Source: Delphinapterus leucas (Eukaryota > Chordata > Mammalia > Artiodactyla > Monodontidae). From it: a DNA stretch of 64,000 nucleotides. Position numbers and translations under genes: made by a program. Under the pieces are notes generated by a model. The model saw only the letters and a program-made list of their open reading frames with translations. It was not told the origin of the DNA and did no database searches. The DNA lies in the NCBI RefSeq assembly GCF_002288925.2, contig NW_022098067.1, forward strand, positions 1,508,707 through 1,572,706, in the 5' to 3' direction. Shown here in pieces: positions 24,572-36,083 of this stretch (within the stretch, counting starts at the first letter, position 1; each line of letters opens with the position of its first letter).

Positions 24572-25700
24572 TAGTAGCTTTTCATTTGTTTCCAAGGTCT
24601 TTCTTTTTTTTTTTTTTGAGCACAGAAAATGAGTTCTCCCTTTCAAGGCTGAAAAGACACAAGGTCTCCTCAAGCTATTCTCTTTGTAAATATTAACTGG
24701 CTCTTCCTGCATGTATTCATCTCTGCTTTCTGGCATACATTACCCTCTATGGTCCTAGAAAATAACAGTCACTGCTGTTATTCTTGAAAAAACAGCAACA
24801 TAATAAGAGCTGTCAGCATAATAGACATGCAATAAAGGACAGCCAAATTTGAAGTACCTGATTTTTATTATTCAAAGTAAAATAAACCTGCTGAAAGAAT
24901 TTAGCAGTTTAGTAGTAGTTCATTGGCAATGCAGAACAAGTTCGTGCAGTAAAGTACAGAAAGGAAAAAGAAAATCCTCTGCATCTTACACATGCTAATT
25001 AAGTGAATAAGATGCTGTGAGCTGACAATTCAGAGAACAACAGCCAGGGCTTTCTCTGATAAACATGTTAAGAAGGGAGAAGATTATCAGGGGCAGCTTT
25101 CATCTTCTGCTGACCCAGAAACTACAGGAAGAAACAGACCTCTGAGGAGCACACTGATCCTGGGAGGTGGCCTTCTCTTCCTTGTTACACATATCTGAGG
25201 CCTTAAAATTATGATTTCGGGTAAGGACCTGACAGGGTCCTTGCCATCATCATCTCCCAGTGCTGGGTCAGTTCCTGGAGCCCAGCAGGGGAATACACTC
25301 CTTAAGCCCTGGCAGGCTTGCACCAGAGCCCTGTGACATGGCGCAGGTGAGCCAGGATATTGGATGCATCTACCTGCTCACAAAGTGGGTTGTTCTAGGC
25401 CTGGCCAAGATAGGGGGCCCCCAGATTCCCCCCTTCTCTGGGAGTCACACAGCCTGGCTCTGACAATTGCAGGAGTGAGTTTCTGTGAGTCATGCCAGGT
25501 TACCAGGCTTTCTGCAGAGGCAGTCTGAGCTCCAATTTATTTTGTCCATTAGGACTGACATAAAGGCTTTTTGAAAAAGAAGTCGAGTATCTTGGATAGG
25601 TCTGGAGTGCCCAAAAGAGAAGTCTGATGTGATGTTTTAAATCTGTCTTTTTTTTCTACTTTGAAATTTTACCCTAAAATGGATTTTATTTCCCACTTAC

Positions 25701-25905
25701 CTACAGATATCATTTTCCGCTTCCTCTAATCCAAACTGATTGTCAAAGGCTAGCTGTATCCTTGTTTTCTCCTGGGAATGGAGCCGCCAGGTCAGAAGCA
25801 GGTTCCTGGGGTAGCTGTTTGGGAAGCGGGGACTCTGCACATGGCCGTGTCCTGTCACCTGGATGGTTTCATCTCTTCGGTACAAGTCTGTGAGGTGATT
25901 GCTCT
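25701..25905 (-). CDS. PDGFD: PDGFD exon 2 (start of CUB domain)
   Basis: This PDGFD exon is 205 nt. On the minus strand the long-form acceptor is CTAACAG, so the exon begins at 25905 with AG. Those two bases complete a Glu codon whose first base must come from exon 1. Sixty-seven codons follow: SNHLTDLYRRDETIQV, then SPRFPNSYPRNLLLTWRLHS, then NQFGLEEAENDIC. The exon ends with AG and a GTAAGT donor at 25700, and AG plus the first G of exon 3 gives Arg, so the two exons join in frame. They cover roughly human residues 42-170, the stretch between the signal peptide and the hinge. Two stretches differ from human as I remember it: TGHGH for KGNGY, and EKTRIQLA for ENTRIQLV. Exon 1 is not in the window; intron 1 continues past 64000. 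Confidence 0.96.
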
Positions 25906-25907
25906 CT
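25886..25907 (-). promoter_or_regulatory. PDGFD: Tandem alternative 3' splice sites at PDGFD exon 2
   Basis: Two AG acceptors lie 18 nt apart on the minus strand. The first AG (25907-25906) gives an exon starting at 25905. The second, at the end of CTCACAG (25889-25888), gives an exon starting at 25887. Using the second removes exactly six codons (Glu-Ser-Asn-His-Leu-Thr) and leaves the frame intact, because G|AG (Glu) becomes G|AC (Asp). A human PDGFD isoform lacking six residues at this point is, as I recall, documented. The sequence supports the potential here; actual use is inferred. Confidence 0.75.
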
Positions 25908-26156
25908 GTTAGTAGTCACAACTTGTAGAAATTAGTATGTTGCTCCAATTACAGGAAAGCAAAAAAAGAACAGTTTAAAACACATCACATTTCAAAGCAC
26001 TTCTTGATTTTGTTTAAAAACATAAGGCCAAATGGCAGCCTTGTGGTTAAACAAACAACATCCATATTTTTTCTGTTATCCCCTACCTCCCCAAATTCTT
26101 CATAAATCTAGACTTGATGCCTAATATTTTGTACTTTGGGAGCTCTCTTAACATCA

Positions 26157-26368
26157 TTTTTTTTTTTTTTTTTTTTGCGGTACGCAGGCCTCTCACTGCT
26201 GTGGCCTCTCCCGTTGCGGAGCACAGGCTCCGGACGCGCAGGCTCAGCGGCCATGGCTCACGGGCCCAGCCACTCCGCGGCATGTGGGATCTTCCCGGAC
26301 CGGGGCACGAACCCGCGTCCCCTGCATCGGCAGGCGGACTCTCAATCACTGCGCCACCAGGGAAGCCC
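26157..26368 (-). mobile_element. CHR-type tRNA-derived SINE, short form, 251 bp upstream of PDGFD exon 2
   Basis: Reverse-oriented copy with identical target-site duplications TTAACATCATTTTT (26149-26162 and 26369-26382), which suggests a fairly young insertion. It is in sense orientation to PDGFD and sits just upstream of the exon 2 acceptor. Confidence 0.94.
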
Positions 26369-26488
26369 TTAACATCATTTTTGACAAGCAAAATTAATGA
26401 TTATCTCAGAACTCAGGCTCATTACAATTGGAATTAAAATTGAGCAAATAATTTCAAATAGTTCATCCTTCCTCTTTTCCATGTAATA

Positions 26489-26815
26489 CAGCTGATCCTT
26501 GAGCAACACGGGTTTGAACTGTCTGGGTCCGTGGATTTTTTTCAATAAATACATGTATGTACTGTAAATGTATTTTCTCTTCCTTATGATTTTCTTAACA
26601 ACATTTTCTTTTTTCTAGTTCACTTTATTGTAGAATACAGTATATAATACATATGACATACAAAATATGTGTTAACTGTTTATTTAACAGTAAGTCTTCT
26701 GGTCAACAGTAAACTATTAGTAGTTAAGTTTTGGGAAAGTCAAAAGTTGTATGTGGATTTTTGACTGTGTGGGGTATTGGCACCCCTAAACCTCACTTTG
26801 TTCAAGGGTCAACTG
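26489..26815. mobile_element. Tigger/MER2-type mariner fossil, non-autonomous
   Basis: Terminal inverted repeats CAGCTGATCCTTGAGCAAC and its partner TTCAAGGGTCAACTG at the right end, flanked by TA on both sides (26487-26488, 26816-26817). At 327 bp it is too short to carry a transposase. Confidence 0.85.
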
Positions 26816-27084
26816 TACAAATATTTTTTTTTTCATTGACAATGTAACAGTATATCTTCAATGATTAGCCCAGGAGATAATAAATATTGTTGAATGAATG
26901 AACAACTGGGTGAAAAACAAATTAAAAGAATCTAATGATGTTTAATGACCACTTATTTTATAATCAAATGACATTTTCCAGCTGTTTCTCCATCATAAAA
27001 ATCATAATTTTTTGGCCCTCGTTTTTGGTGACTTAAAGTAGTTCCAATTCTAATTCTATTTTCCATATGCTGTATAATAAAGAA

Positions 27085-27765
27085 CTTGTCTGATCTTTGT
27101 CCTGGGTTCCTAAAAGGGAACTTCTAAACCCTTAAAATTTCCCAAGTGATGCAAGTGTCTTTGTTATTCATGGTAGGCCCCTGGGGCCATACCTGATTTT
27201 ATGCTAATGAGGTGATTCTCTGTGGGCCCTTAAATAGTTTCAGGAATGGGGACTGGCTATAATAGAAAGACCAATCATGTGGCTTTGAGCTCTGATAACA
27301 GCCTAACTTCCTAACCTCCCTGGAGGTTAGAGGCCTTGGAGCCCTAGCCTGTTGCCACCAATTCAATCAATCAGGTCGACAGAATGAAACCCTTATAAAA
27401 ACTCTTGTCACTGAGTCTTGGGTAAGCTTCCTGGTCCCTGAAACACACTGATGTGCTAGGAGGGAGACATGTCCTCACTCTACAAGTGTCCTTATTTGGC
27501 TGGTCCTGATTTGTATCCTTTATAGTAAGACTGTAATTGTAACTATAGTGCTTTCTTGAGTTCTATAAGTTGTCCTAGCAAATTATCAAACTCGAGGGGC
27601 TTATAGGCAACCCTGAATTTATAGCCAGTTGGTAAAGAGTATGGGTAACCTGGGTACCTCACAATTTTCAGCGGGTGACTGAATTACAGTCTTGTAGGGA
27701 CTAGGCTGTTAAGCTATGAAATCTGACCTAACTCCAGGTAGTTTGCTTCAGAATTGCACCACACA
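27085..27765 (+). mobile_element. ERV-derived solo LTR, diverged relative of 7040-7705
   Basis: Shares ordered blocks with the copy at 7040: TTATAAAAACTCTTGTC, TATTTGGCTGGTCCTGATTT, CTTGAGTTCTATAAGTTG, ATTTATAGCCAGTTGGT and TGAAATCTGACCTAACTCC. It is more degraded. Confidence 0.6.
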
Positions 27766-28082
27766 GTGGACCCATTTTTCCTATCTCCCAATGTCCAGAG
27801 TTCTTTGCACTTGAGATTTTGGCTTTTTAGGCCCCTCTGTAAGCAGAACTCCAGCCACAGTCTATTTACGTCCTCCTGCAGAGAGTTTACTCCGAAGCCT
27901 ATAATTCAAGGAGGTTAGTCGGGGAGGCCTAAATTGCTGGTGGAAACCACTGAAAGGTTGGGTTGCGGAGGGTAGTTGTTAAAGCTTCCAAAATAAGAGG
28001 AGAGTGAACAAGGAATCAGAATGTGAAATGCAAAGGCTTCTCTCCCTTTTACAAATGTTCTGGTATGTATGAGAATTTCAAC

Positions 28083-28300
28083 TTTTTTTTTTTTTTTTTT
28101 TGGCTAATTCAGTGTTTAATGTGTTGTGCTTGCCCAGCTAGCCTTTGTGTGGGAGACAGTCTTAGGAAGAGCAAAGGTGGCTGGAGGAGCTGATGTCCCC
28201 ACTCCCTGCATCTCGACTAGGAGATCAGAGCACTGGCTCTGCAGTCATGTCACGGTGCTCTGGTCCCAGAGCTAATGCTCTTAACTTCTGTGTAAGAGAA
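28083..28300 (-). other. Retroposon-like segment with ATTAAA and poly(A), source unknown
   Basis: Read on the minus strand, a unique sequence ends CACATTAAACACTGAATTAG, CC, then about 20 A. The ATTAAA lies 12-15 nt before the A-tract, as at a retroposed mRNA 3' end. No SINE or LINE is recognised in it, and the 5' limit and target-site duplications were not found. Confidence 0.35.
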
Positions 28301-28551
28301 GGTATTGTTCCTTCTTAGTCTGAAATTTGCTAGAGGCAATTTGAGATTCTTTGCTATCTGTAATCCACTTTGACTTCTGAATCACATTGTTTATATATAA
28401 TTTATAACTTCATGCCAAATTCAGGACTATTCTTAGCAGAAGAGTTGTAATGAATTATAGATACAGAGAGCAACCTATCAGGTTAAACCTGAGATAGTTA
28501 CCAAGTGTTATATACAAAGTCACATTCCTGAATGAAGGCATTTACTTTGGT

Positions 28552-28800
28552 GTTCCAATAGTAACTGACATTTATGGAGCAATAACTGTGTGCCAGGCAT
28601 TCCAATAAGTTGTTTAAATTATTTCATTTAATCTTCACAACAACTCTATGCAATTAGTAATATCCCCACTTCACAAAGGAGGCTCAGAGAGTTTAAGAAA
28701 CTTATGACCTCAGGGCACAAAGCAGGTGGTGAAATCAATATCTGACCCTAGACAGTCTATCTTCAGCACACACACTCTTAACCAGAACACTGTACTAGTT
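28552..28800 (+). repeat. MIR SINE, nearly full length
   Basis: GTGTGCCAGGCATTCCAATA, CATTTAATCTTCACAACAAC, CAAAGGAGGCTCAGAGAGTT and AAGCAGGTGGTGAAATCA are in MIR order. Confidence 0.85.
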
Positions 28801-29109
28801 GTTAAACTATAAAAATATGAAGTATGTCATTTTTCATAGAGAGGGAATAATTTTGATTTATGTTTAAATGGCAAGAATATAAGTTCTTATTTTATATTTT
28901 AATACAGAAGGAGGTTCACATCCTCATAACTCTGAGTTATGCATTGGATGTTTTTTAAAAAGCGAATTAAAATGAAAGGAAAAAAGCCAAAATGTTTTGT
29001 CTATTCTGTCCCTAAACATTTCAGCAAACTCAGCTTGCCCAACCAAGTATCCCGGGAGCTCATGGAGTCACTGCAGGCACTATTACTTACTCTGCGATTC
29101 ATCTAGAAC

Positions 29110-29296
29110 AACTGTTGTTCTCAAAGTATGGTCCCCGGATCAGCTTCATCACCTGGGAGCTTGTTAGAAATGTAAATTATCAGGCCCCATCCCAGACCTA
29201 CTGAAGCAGAAATGCTGGAGGTGGAGCCCAGCACTACTGTTTTAATAAGCCCTCCAGGTGATTCTGATGCTCCCAAAAGTATGAGAACCACTGACC
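29110..29296 (-). mobile_element. MER5A (hAT) DNA transposon fossil
   Basis: GTTGTTCTCAAAGTATGGTC, CATCACCTGGGAGCTTGTTA, GGTGATTCTGATGCTCCC and TGAGAACCACTG are the two ends and core of MER5A. Confidence 0.85.
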
Positions 29297-30714
29297 ACCT
29301 CACACCTTCTACTCTTCTGCTTCTTATTCTTGATTTCCCTGGCTCCTTCACTGCCTTGCTTTGACTCCATACCTCACATCTGATTTTTCTTCTTACCTCC
29401 CTGACTGATGATCTATCTTGGATCCACTTTCCTGTCTTTGACCTTGAAACCTTCTCTGGGGCATCATTTTTGATACACAGTGACCTAGGGTAAGAGCTAC
29501 GTACCTTAGTGTCTTTGACCACTTATCTAACTTCCCCCATTTCATGAAATAGTCATTCCTGGCCCTAATAGATGCATTTGGTAATCATTGTCACAAATTA
29601 TGTGCAAGGAGAAACGAAATCACAAATAATGGTAGTACTTTTATTTCTTCTTCTCAGATCATAATATTATCTATGACAACATAAGATCCAAAGGCTAAAT
29701 GCTGAGTTATTAGAAGTAAGGGTTAAAATATTTCATCAATGATTCTATAGGAACAAATAATGATATCTCTGCAGACTGTGCCACCTCACACAAATTCAGT
29801 GGAACAGTACAGAAATACTCATTTGTCCCACTGTCTCCATAAGACATCCAGGAGCCAGCAGCATGACTGATAGTCACAAACCCAACGTACCGCAGCTAAA
29901 AGCCAAAAGCAAAGAATGGTCATTGTGTCAGGAAATGCCTAACTTGCAAAGGGATTTATTATAACATTTCATTTGTAAAATGGCTGTTTCATGATTATAC
30001 CATACATCATAGGAACAATGTTTGCCCAGAATGTAGGTTGAGTGTTATATAAACCAAACAGTACCACTTCTGCTGCTAAACAACCACAATATGACCACTT
30101 AATTTTTGTGGGGTGCAATATAGTTTACAAGCATCCAATTTTGTAAGTCTATCGTAAATATAAGTTGACAAAAAGTAAATATCATTGCAGTAATTATCAT
30201 TGCTTTCATTCTGCTTTTTTCTTGTAAATTTAATTTTTGTATATTACTTTAACAGGTAATGAAACCAACACACAGAAGTTAAAGTGATTTGCTGTAAGTC
30301 AAAAGAATGGAAGGGTGGTATATGGAAGAGTGGAGTCTTGAATTCAGCTCCATCATGTTCTAGTTCTGGTGACTTTCCCCACTACAACAAAGAGCAGCAT
30401 CAGACACAACATGTCATCTTTCTGGCTTCTATTTCCTAAGCTAATAGTTTAGGGGGCTGGGCTAACGTGACACTTAAGATTTTTTTCAGGTCTAAATGAC
30501 ATGACAACTCAACAATTTTCTTTCAAGAAGACAGAACTGCCAGTGGTTTGACTGTGACTAACAGACATGAGTGAGGCAATAATGAGACAAGGGAACCTGA
30601 AATCCAAAATCTTCAGCGGGCTAAACAGACACTTTTCCCATCTAACAATGGTAGTATATATAGTTGTATGCTGTCATTGCTGTCATCTAAAATAAGAGTA
30701 CAAATGGATATTTC

Positions 30715-31071
30715 TTTTTTAAAAATTTTGTTTAAATTTATGTATTTTTTGGCTGCATTGGGTCTTCGTTGCTGCGTGCGGGCTTTCTCTAGTTGCAGCG
30801 AACAGGGGCTCTCTTCGTTGTGGTGCACGAGTTTCTCACTGCGGTGGCTTCTCTTGTTGCAGAGCACTGGCTCTAGGCATGCGGGCTTCAGTAGTTGTGG
30901 CACGCGGGCTCAGTAGTTATGGCTCACGGGCTCTAGAGCACAGGCTCAGTAGTTGCGGTACAAGGGCTTAATTGCTCCGTGGCATGTGGGATCTTCCCGG
31001 GCCAGGGCTCAAACCCATGTCCCCTGGATTGGCAGGCAGATTCTTAACCACTGCGCCACCAGGGAAGTCCC
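30715..31071 (-). mobile_element. CHR-type tRNA-derived SINE, long form (about 355 bp)
   Basis: Reverse-oriented copy with target-site duplications ACAAATGGATATTTC (30700-30714 and 31072-31086). It shares the terminal tRNA-like part with the short copies (CCACTGCGCCACCAGGGAAG). It also carries an extra internal region, with repeated GGCTCAGTAGTTG-like units and a longer AT-rich tail. This is the full-length type from which the short, internally deleted copies would derive. Confidence 0.9.
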
Positions 31072-31379
31072 ACAAATGGATATTTCAACAAGTTGTTCAA
31101 ACATATATATGAAAAACTTTCTTATCAACTAGAAAAGTGCCCCTGGCATGTAACTGGCCACTTAGCCTATCAATTTGTGAACACATTGTGGAGGAATGTA
31201 AATAAATCCTTTAATGTAGACACAACGTATTCTATGTTTTGCTTTTTTTAAAATTTAAGTAGAGGCTTCTCTCTGAGGCTGGTTAGGTATAAGGATTAAA
31301 AAAAAGATACTAAAAGATGCTTTATAATCTCTTTGAAAGTTTCATAGGAAAGTAAAAAAAATTATATGCAGAATATTAC

Positions 31380-31490
31380 ATGTCTTGAGGGAAAGGACTA
31401 TGTCTTGTTTACCAACGTAACCCCAGAGCCTCACCAGTCTGGGCATATAGAGACTTTCAAAATAGATCTGTTAAATACATACGCAGATGA
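31380..31490 (+). mobile_element. L2 3' fragment
   Basis: GGACTATGTCTTGTTTACC and the following GAGCCTCACCAGTCTGGGCA fit the L2 end. Confidence 0.55.
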
Positions 31491-33945
31491 ATCGTTACTG
31501 CAAATAATGCATATGCAGAGTTCTTAAACACTGAAAGGCATTTTGAAGTAAGATAACAAATAAAAGGCAGCTTTATCAGAAATAAAGTTGAAAAATACCC
31601 AAATATTTTATTTCTAAGAAATTTAATTTTGATGTAGCTGGTGTGCCTGACGTTTGTGGGAACACATCTAGCATGAACATTAAAGGACTATTTTGGAAAG
31701 AGTTCCATTGAAATGATCCTGCTTGCCATCTGGCTCAGACATCAATTATAAAATAACTGCCTCTTTTTCTGCACTATTTCCATCAAATCCTATACTACCA
31801 GGCTCACCAGAGTCAATCCACACCACCCTTTAAAAAGCTGTGACCAAGAAAGAAGAGAAGAACAATGCTGGACTAAAGCAGGAGAGTTTGTTGCTATAGC
31901 TGGGATCTACTCTCAGATCTATCCAGCAATATATGAAATCAGGTGACTGACTAGATCCCCCAGGTTCTCATCCTATGCAACCGTCTAATTTAGAATAGCA
32001 AGCTCAGCAAGACTAATCAAGAGGCCTGTGACTGCCTAATGCACTATTATTATTACTAAACTACCTCTAATAAGCTTTGCACTCTCCCTCAACTAATGAC
32101 ATCTTATACAAAAGTGTCCTAGAACGCAAAATAGTACCTTCATTGATGAGACATCACGCAGTGTACTGTTGAAGAGGGAAAAAGAAACAAGGGAGAGATG
32201 GAGAACATAAAGGAGAGTAGGGCAGGAGTCCCTAATTTTAAAATGAATAAGTCAATTTGTAGAACAGACCCTAAAATACACAATTAGGTTTAAACTGAAT
32301 TTAATTAGATAATTTTGCATAAATTATCTCCTAACTTAAAAAGCACAGGGCTGGAGTCTCACCCTGTGAACTGCTAAAGGTGAAAATTAGACTTTGTTAA
32401 CAATAAGTTTAAAAATCAGCATGAAAGCATTTTCAACATTTTTTTCCTCAGTGTTTCCTGAGGACTGAAGCTTGCAATCAATGAACTAAATTTCTCCTGG
32501 GACTGCCAGCGGGCCAGTTTTCATTAAGGAATTTTTGGTTAACACCTGGCCCATGGTCTGGCAAGAACCAATCTTCCAAAAGCCTATAACAGCTCTCTAA
32601 AAACAACCATTCCCTGTGCTCACTCTGCTTTTAAGCCACTCAAGAGCAAAGCTGATTAAACGTCAGACATTTACTTAGAATTCTCTAGCAGAGATTTTTC
32701 TAAGAACTCAGTAGTAATACAAAACCTTTCTGTTTATAAAGGTTTGAGAAGGAGGGAGTTGGTTGTCTGCCAGTTACATACCTTTTTATTTTTAATTATA
32801 ATTCCCCTTTGCACAAACCAAAGTGTTAATGTTTTATAAACAAACTTCCTCAGAGTAACAATTTGGAGATGATATTTTTGGAGAGTAATCAATTGATAAA
32901 TCCCTGAGCTCAAAATTATTCTTCTTTAAAAAGCTAAGTCCATCAAAAAAGAGTATCGTAAAGTCCTTTTGAACATTTTCCAGTAACAGTCACCAGGAAT
33001 GTAGTAATGCCCAAAGTACTACATTGATATTTATTATTCCTCACCTCACTAGATCTTTTAAGGAACGAGGATTTGTCTTGTTATTGTACAACAGCGAGCA
33101 ATTATACTCTTTCCTTCAAGACCACTTGTGTTTTATAGGTAGATTATAGAAGTGATTATAAAATTACATTAAAGTGGAAATAATTTTTGGTCTAAGGTTT
33201 TAGAAAATTAAAATCAGTGAAAATAAAGATTGCCCTAAAATAACTATGCTGTATTTTATCACATTAAGATAATTCAAATTAATTAATTCTCTGATAATTC
33301 TCTTCTACTATAGTCTCTTTGTGTTGTGATGTTGTTTACATATAAAGGATGGGAAAAAAATGAAACATTTGGAACTGTGGCAGATAGGGAAGGGCAATGT
33401 TGAACAGCATGACAGAGAGTATTATAGATTAGGCTGCTGAAGAGCGAGATCTTTTCAATCATGCCAATTTAACACACCCAGAAAACAAGACAACCCTAAT
33501 GACAAAAATATCTGCTTTTCCCACTGCCAACATAGCTCAGAGATATAGGAAGGTAACAGGCAAAACAGAAAGAAAAGTCATTCCCAGAAAGCAGGAGATT
33601 TAGTATTTTTTCTAGAAAACACTTAATATAGGAAAACCAACATTCTTAGAAACACTGTCAAGGAAAGCTACTTAAAGTATGAACTTTGATTATTCTCAAA
33701 GAGTGAGAATTCTCTGAAATTATTTTACCGGGTAAGTTTCCGGAAGATGTAATCAGTCCAACAAAGCTGACATGGAATTGAACAGTGTGCAACAGAAGCT
33801 GACCCTGAAATACCCTAATGTTTAAAAACTTGATTCGTGTGGCAAAGACAAAACATTTTGTTAATTACATCTGACTAAAGGGCTTATCAATTCCTAAGAG
33901 AAAACTAACTGGGAGTTAATATAAGAATCACATGGTTTATTATTT
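31490..33945. other. Longest repeat-poor stretch (about 2.4 kb)
   Basis: No interspersed repeat or coding frame of 60 codons is seen. The segment 32440-32660 has higher complexity than its surroundings. The rest is AT-rich. Confidence 0.45.
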
Positions 33946-33947
33946 GT

Positions 33948-33950
<3 letters not shown>

Positions 33951-33988
<38 letters not shown>

Positions 33989-34020
33989 ATATATATATAC
34001 ACGCACACACATACATACAA
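33951..34020. repeat. (TA)n microsatellite passing into ACGCACACAC
   Basis: About 24 TA units, an interruption (AATATAAT), further TA units and then CA-type units. Confidence 0.95.
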
Positions 34021-34977
34021 ATTTATATTAAAATATAAATTAACATATTATTTAACATGTATATTCGTTATATCTCATATATACATATAAACAAATTATG
34101 TATATCTATAATTGTACTTAAATGTTTATTAACCTATATGGCTTTAGTGCTATTTATAGATTCAGTCATTTTTCATTACCAGATTTCACTGAATTCCAGA
34201 ACATTTTTTTCACATATTAATATTTCAAAATGGAGAAATACCCTATGATTACTATTGAAAGTGACTGTCCAGCTGTTAGCAAGTAGAGCAAATTGGGACA
34301 CAGCTGTCACAGCTTTTGTGTGTGCAAATCTAGTAATGCTCAGGAGATAACTGTTTATCTGATTTTAACCTCAGATATTTTCACTAGTAGCATCATATGT
34401 AGAGATGAATTATAGCTTATATTTGGATACCTTATTGGCATTTAAAATGCCTTTATAAAAGTTGCACTATGATGCAGCACTAAAATAAAAAATAGTTTTT
34501 GTGCATATAAATGAGTAAGAAAAAAGGTGATAAATATAAATACAACAAAAAATGGAGGAATGGTATATCATCCTCATCCTCTTGTAAAGAAATAATCAAG
34601 TGCTTTATAGGAACAAAGCTAAGATGCATACAAGTAAATAAAGCTGAATTTTGATTTGTCATTGAGATTCAAGGAAACAAATTCCCTCCCCACCTCAGAC
34701 AGAAAAAATAAAGGCAGTAGAAATGACTACATATCTCAGAATAGATCAAAGAATTGTCAAAGCTATTAGATATTAATGCAAACAATTCATGTACTGTGAT
34801 GGTGATAAACATCTATATGTCAAAAGCCAGTGACTTTCCAGATAGTTGTTTAATATGTAACTCACTTCAATCAAAAATGATACAACAATTAAACAGAAAA
34901 TGCATATGAATGCCCAGTATTCTTCAATGTTCTTTAAAATTCTTTTGGGCCCTAAAAGTGCTAAGCTAAGCACATCA

Positions 34978-34980
<3 letters not shown>

Positions 34981-35033
<53 letters not shown>
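34981..35033. repeat. (CT)n(CA)n compound microsatellite
   Basis: About 16 CT units directly followed by about 11 CA units, with no interruption. Confidence 0.98.
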
Positions 35034-35036
<3 letters not shown>

Positions 35037-36083
35037 GTTACAAAAAAGGTCATGTTACCTTGAAACTATGTGTCAATGCTGAAGGCCAAGTAATTTGAAG
35101 ACTTTTGAGACAATTCAAAAAGCCTTGTACTTGGATTTTCACTGAGATAATAAAAAGTGGCCTTTTACTTTAATGGCTAAATTCATGCTATTATTTTTTT
35201 TTAAAAAGAGTTTTCTGTACATTCCATGTGGATATCTTTTCACCACAAAAGCTATTACTAAATCAATGTTGGGTTTTATAATGGACAGCATTTTAGAATG
35301 AGATGAGACTTTTTGTTTCCTCATCAAATCTCATGCTATCAAGTCTCTTCAATATTGTTACCTGGTCTGGTGAGGCTGCTCCATGGATTCTTCCCTTGAA
35401 TTACGCACTGTCATAGAGTAGTATTAGTCATGAGAGGTGAAATCATGCTGGCATAAGTCTCAGTGGTTTTAATAATAAAATTTTATTTCCTACTCACACT
35501 GCATGTCCACTTTGGGTTGATGGGGCTCTGCCTCCTGTTTTCTCACTCTGGGACCTGAGCTAATGAGGCATCGTTATTGTAAAATTAACAGTCATGGCAA
35601 GAGGGAAATCAGAAGATGAAGAATTGCCCATCAGTTTTTAAAATACTTCTGTTTACGTTTCACTGGCCAAAGCTAATCACATGGCCAGACCTTTACTTCT
35701 AGCAGAGTGGGTAACTGGAAGAAAGGGAGAACTGGAAACTGATGAACAGTGTTGGTGGCCACTGCAGTGGTTTACTTGCTTCCCACATACTGACGTGATG
35801 GCTTGACTCATCTTGTTTTCCAAACGGCAGCGTGATCTATCCATACACTAAATAGCATCTCATTGTTATTTTACTATAAATCATTTCAATTATGGTGGGA
35901 GACATGGTCTGGAGAGAAAAATAAGGGCAGAGGATTCATAGATGAAGACTTTATGACTACAGGGGCAGAAAAGATATTTGAGTAAGAGTTCTTGATTTTC
36001 TTTAAAACTTGTCTTGTTAGAGATGGCAAATAGTTTACCCAGTAGGTAAACTCAAAGGTAATGGCTTCCTGCAGTACTATCTT

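Larger units (their letters stand above)
22609..25700 (-). other. PDGFD: PDGFD intron 2 (complete, 3,092 bp)
   Basis: The intron is bounded by GTAAGT (25700-25695) and an AG acceptor (22610-22609), phase 2. It contains a possible L3/CR1 fragment (about 23280-23480), an inverted L1 3' end (24465-24571) and a T-tract at about 24602-24617. A GC-richer block lies at 25080-25460. No CHR SINE is present, and the short ORFs here look random. Confidence 0.93.

Noticed and set aside
30613..30916. Opposing 96- and 82-codon ORFs
   Set aside because: Both run into the long CHR SINE and derive part of their length from it.
34773..35082. ORFs with CVCVC, RERERE and SLSLSL runs
   Set aside because: They are translations of the (CT)n(CA)n microsatellite.
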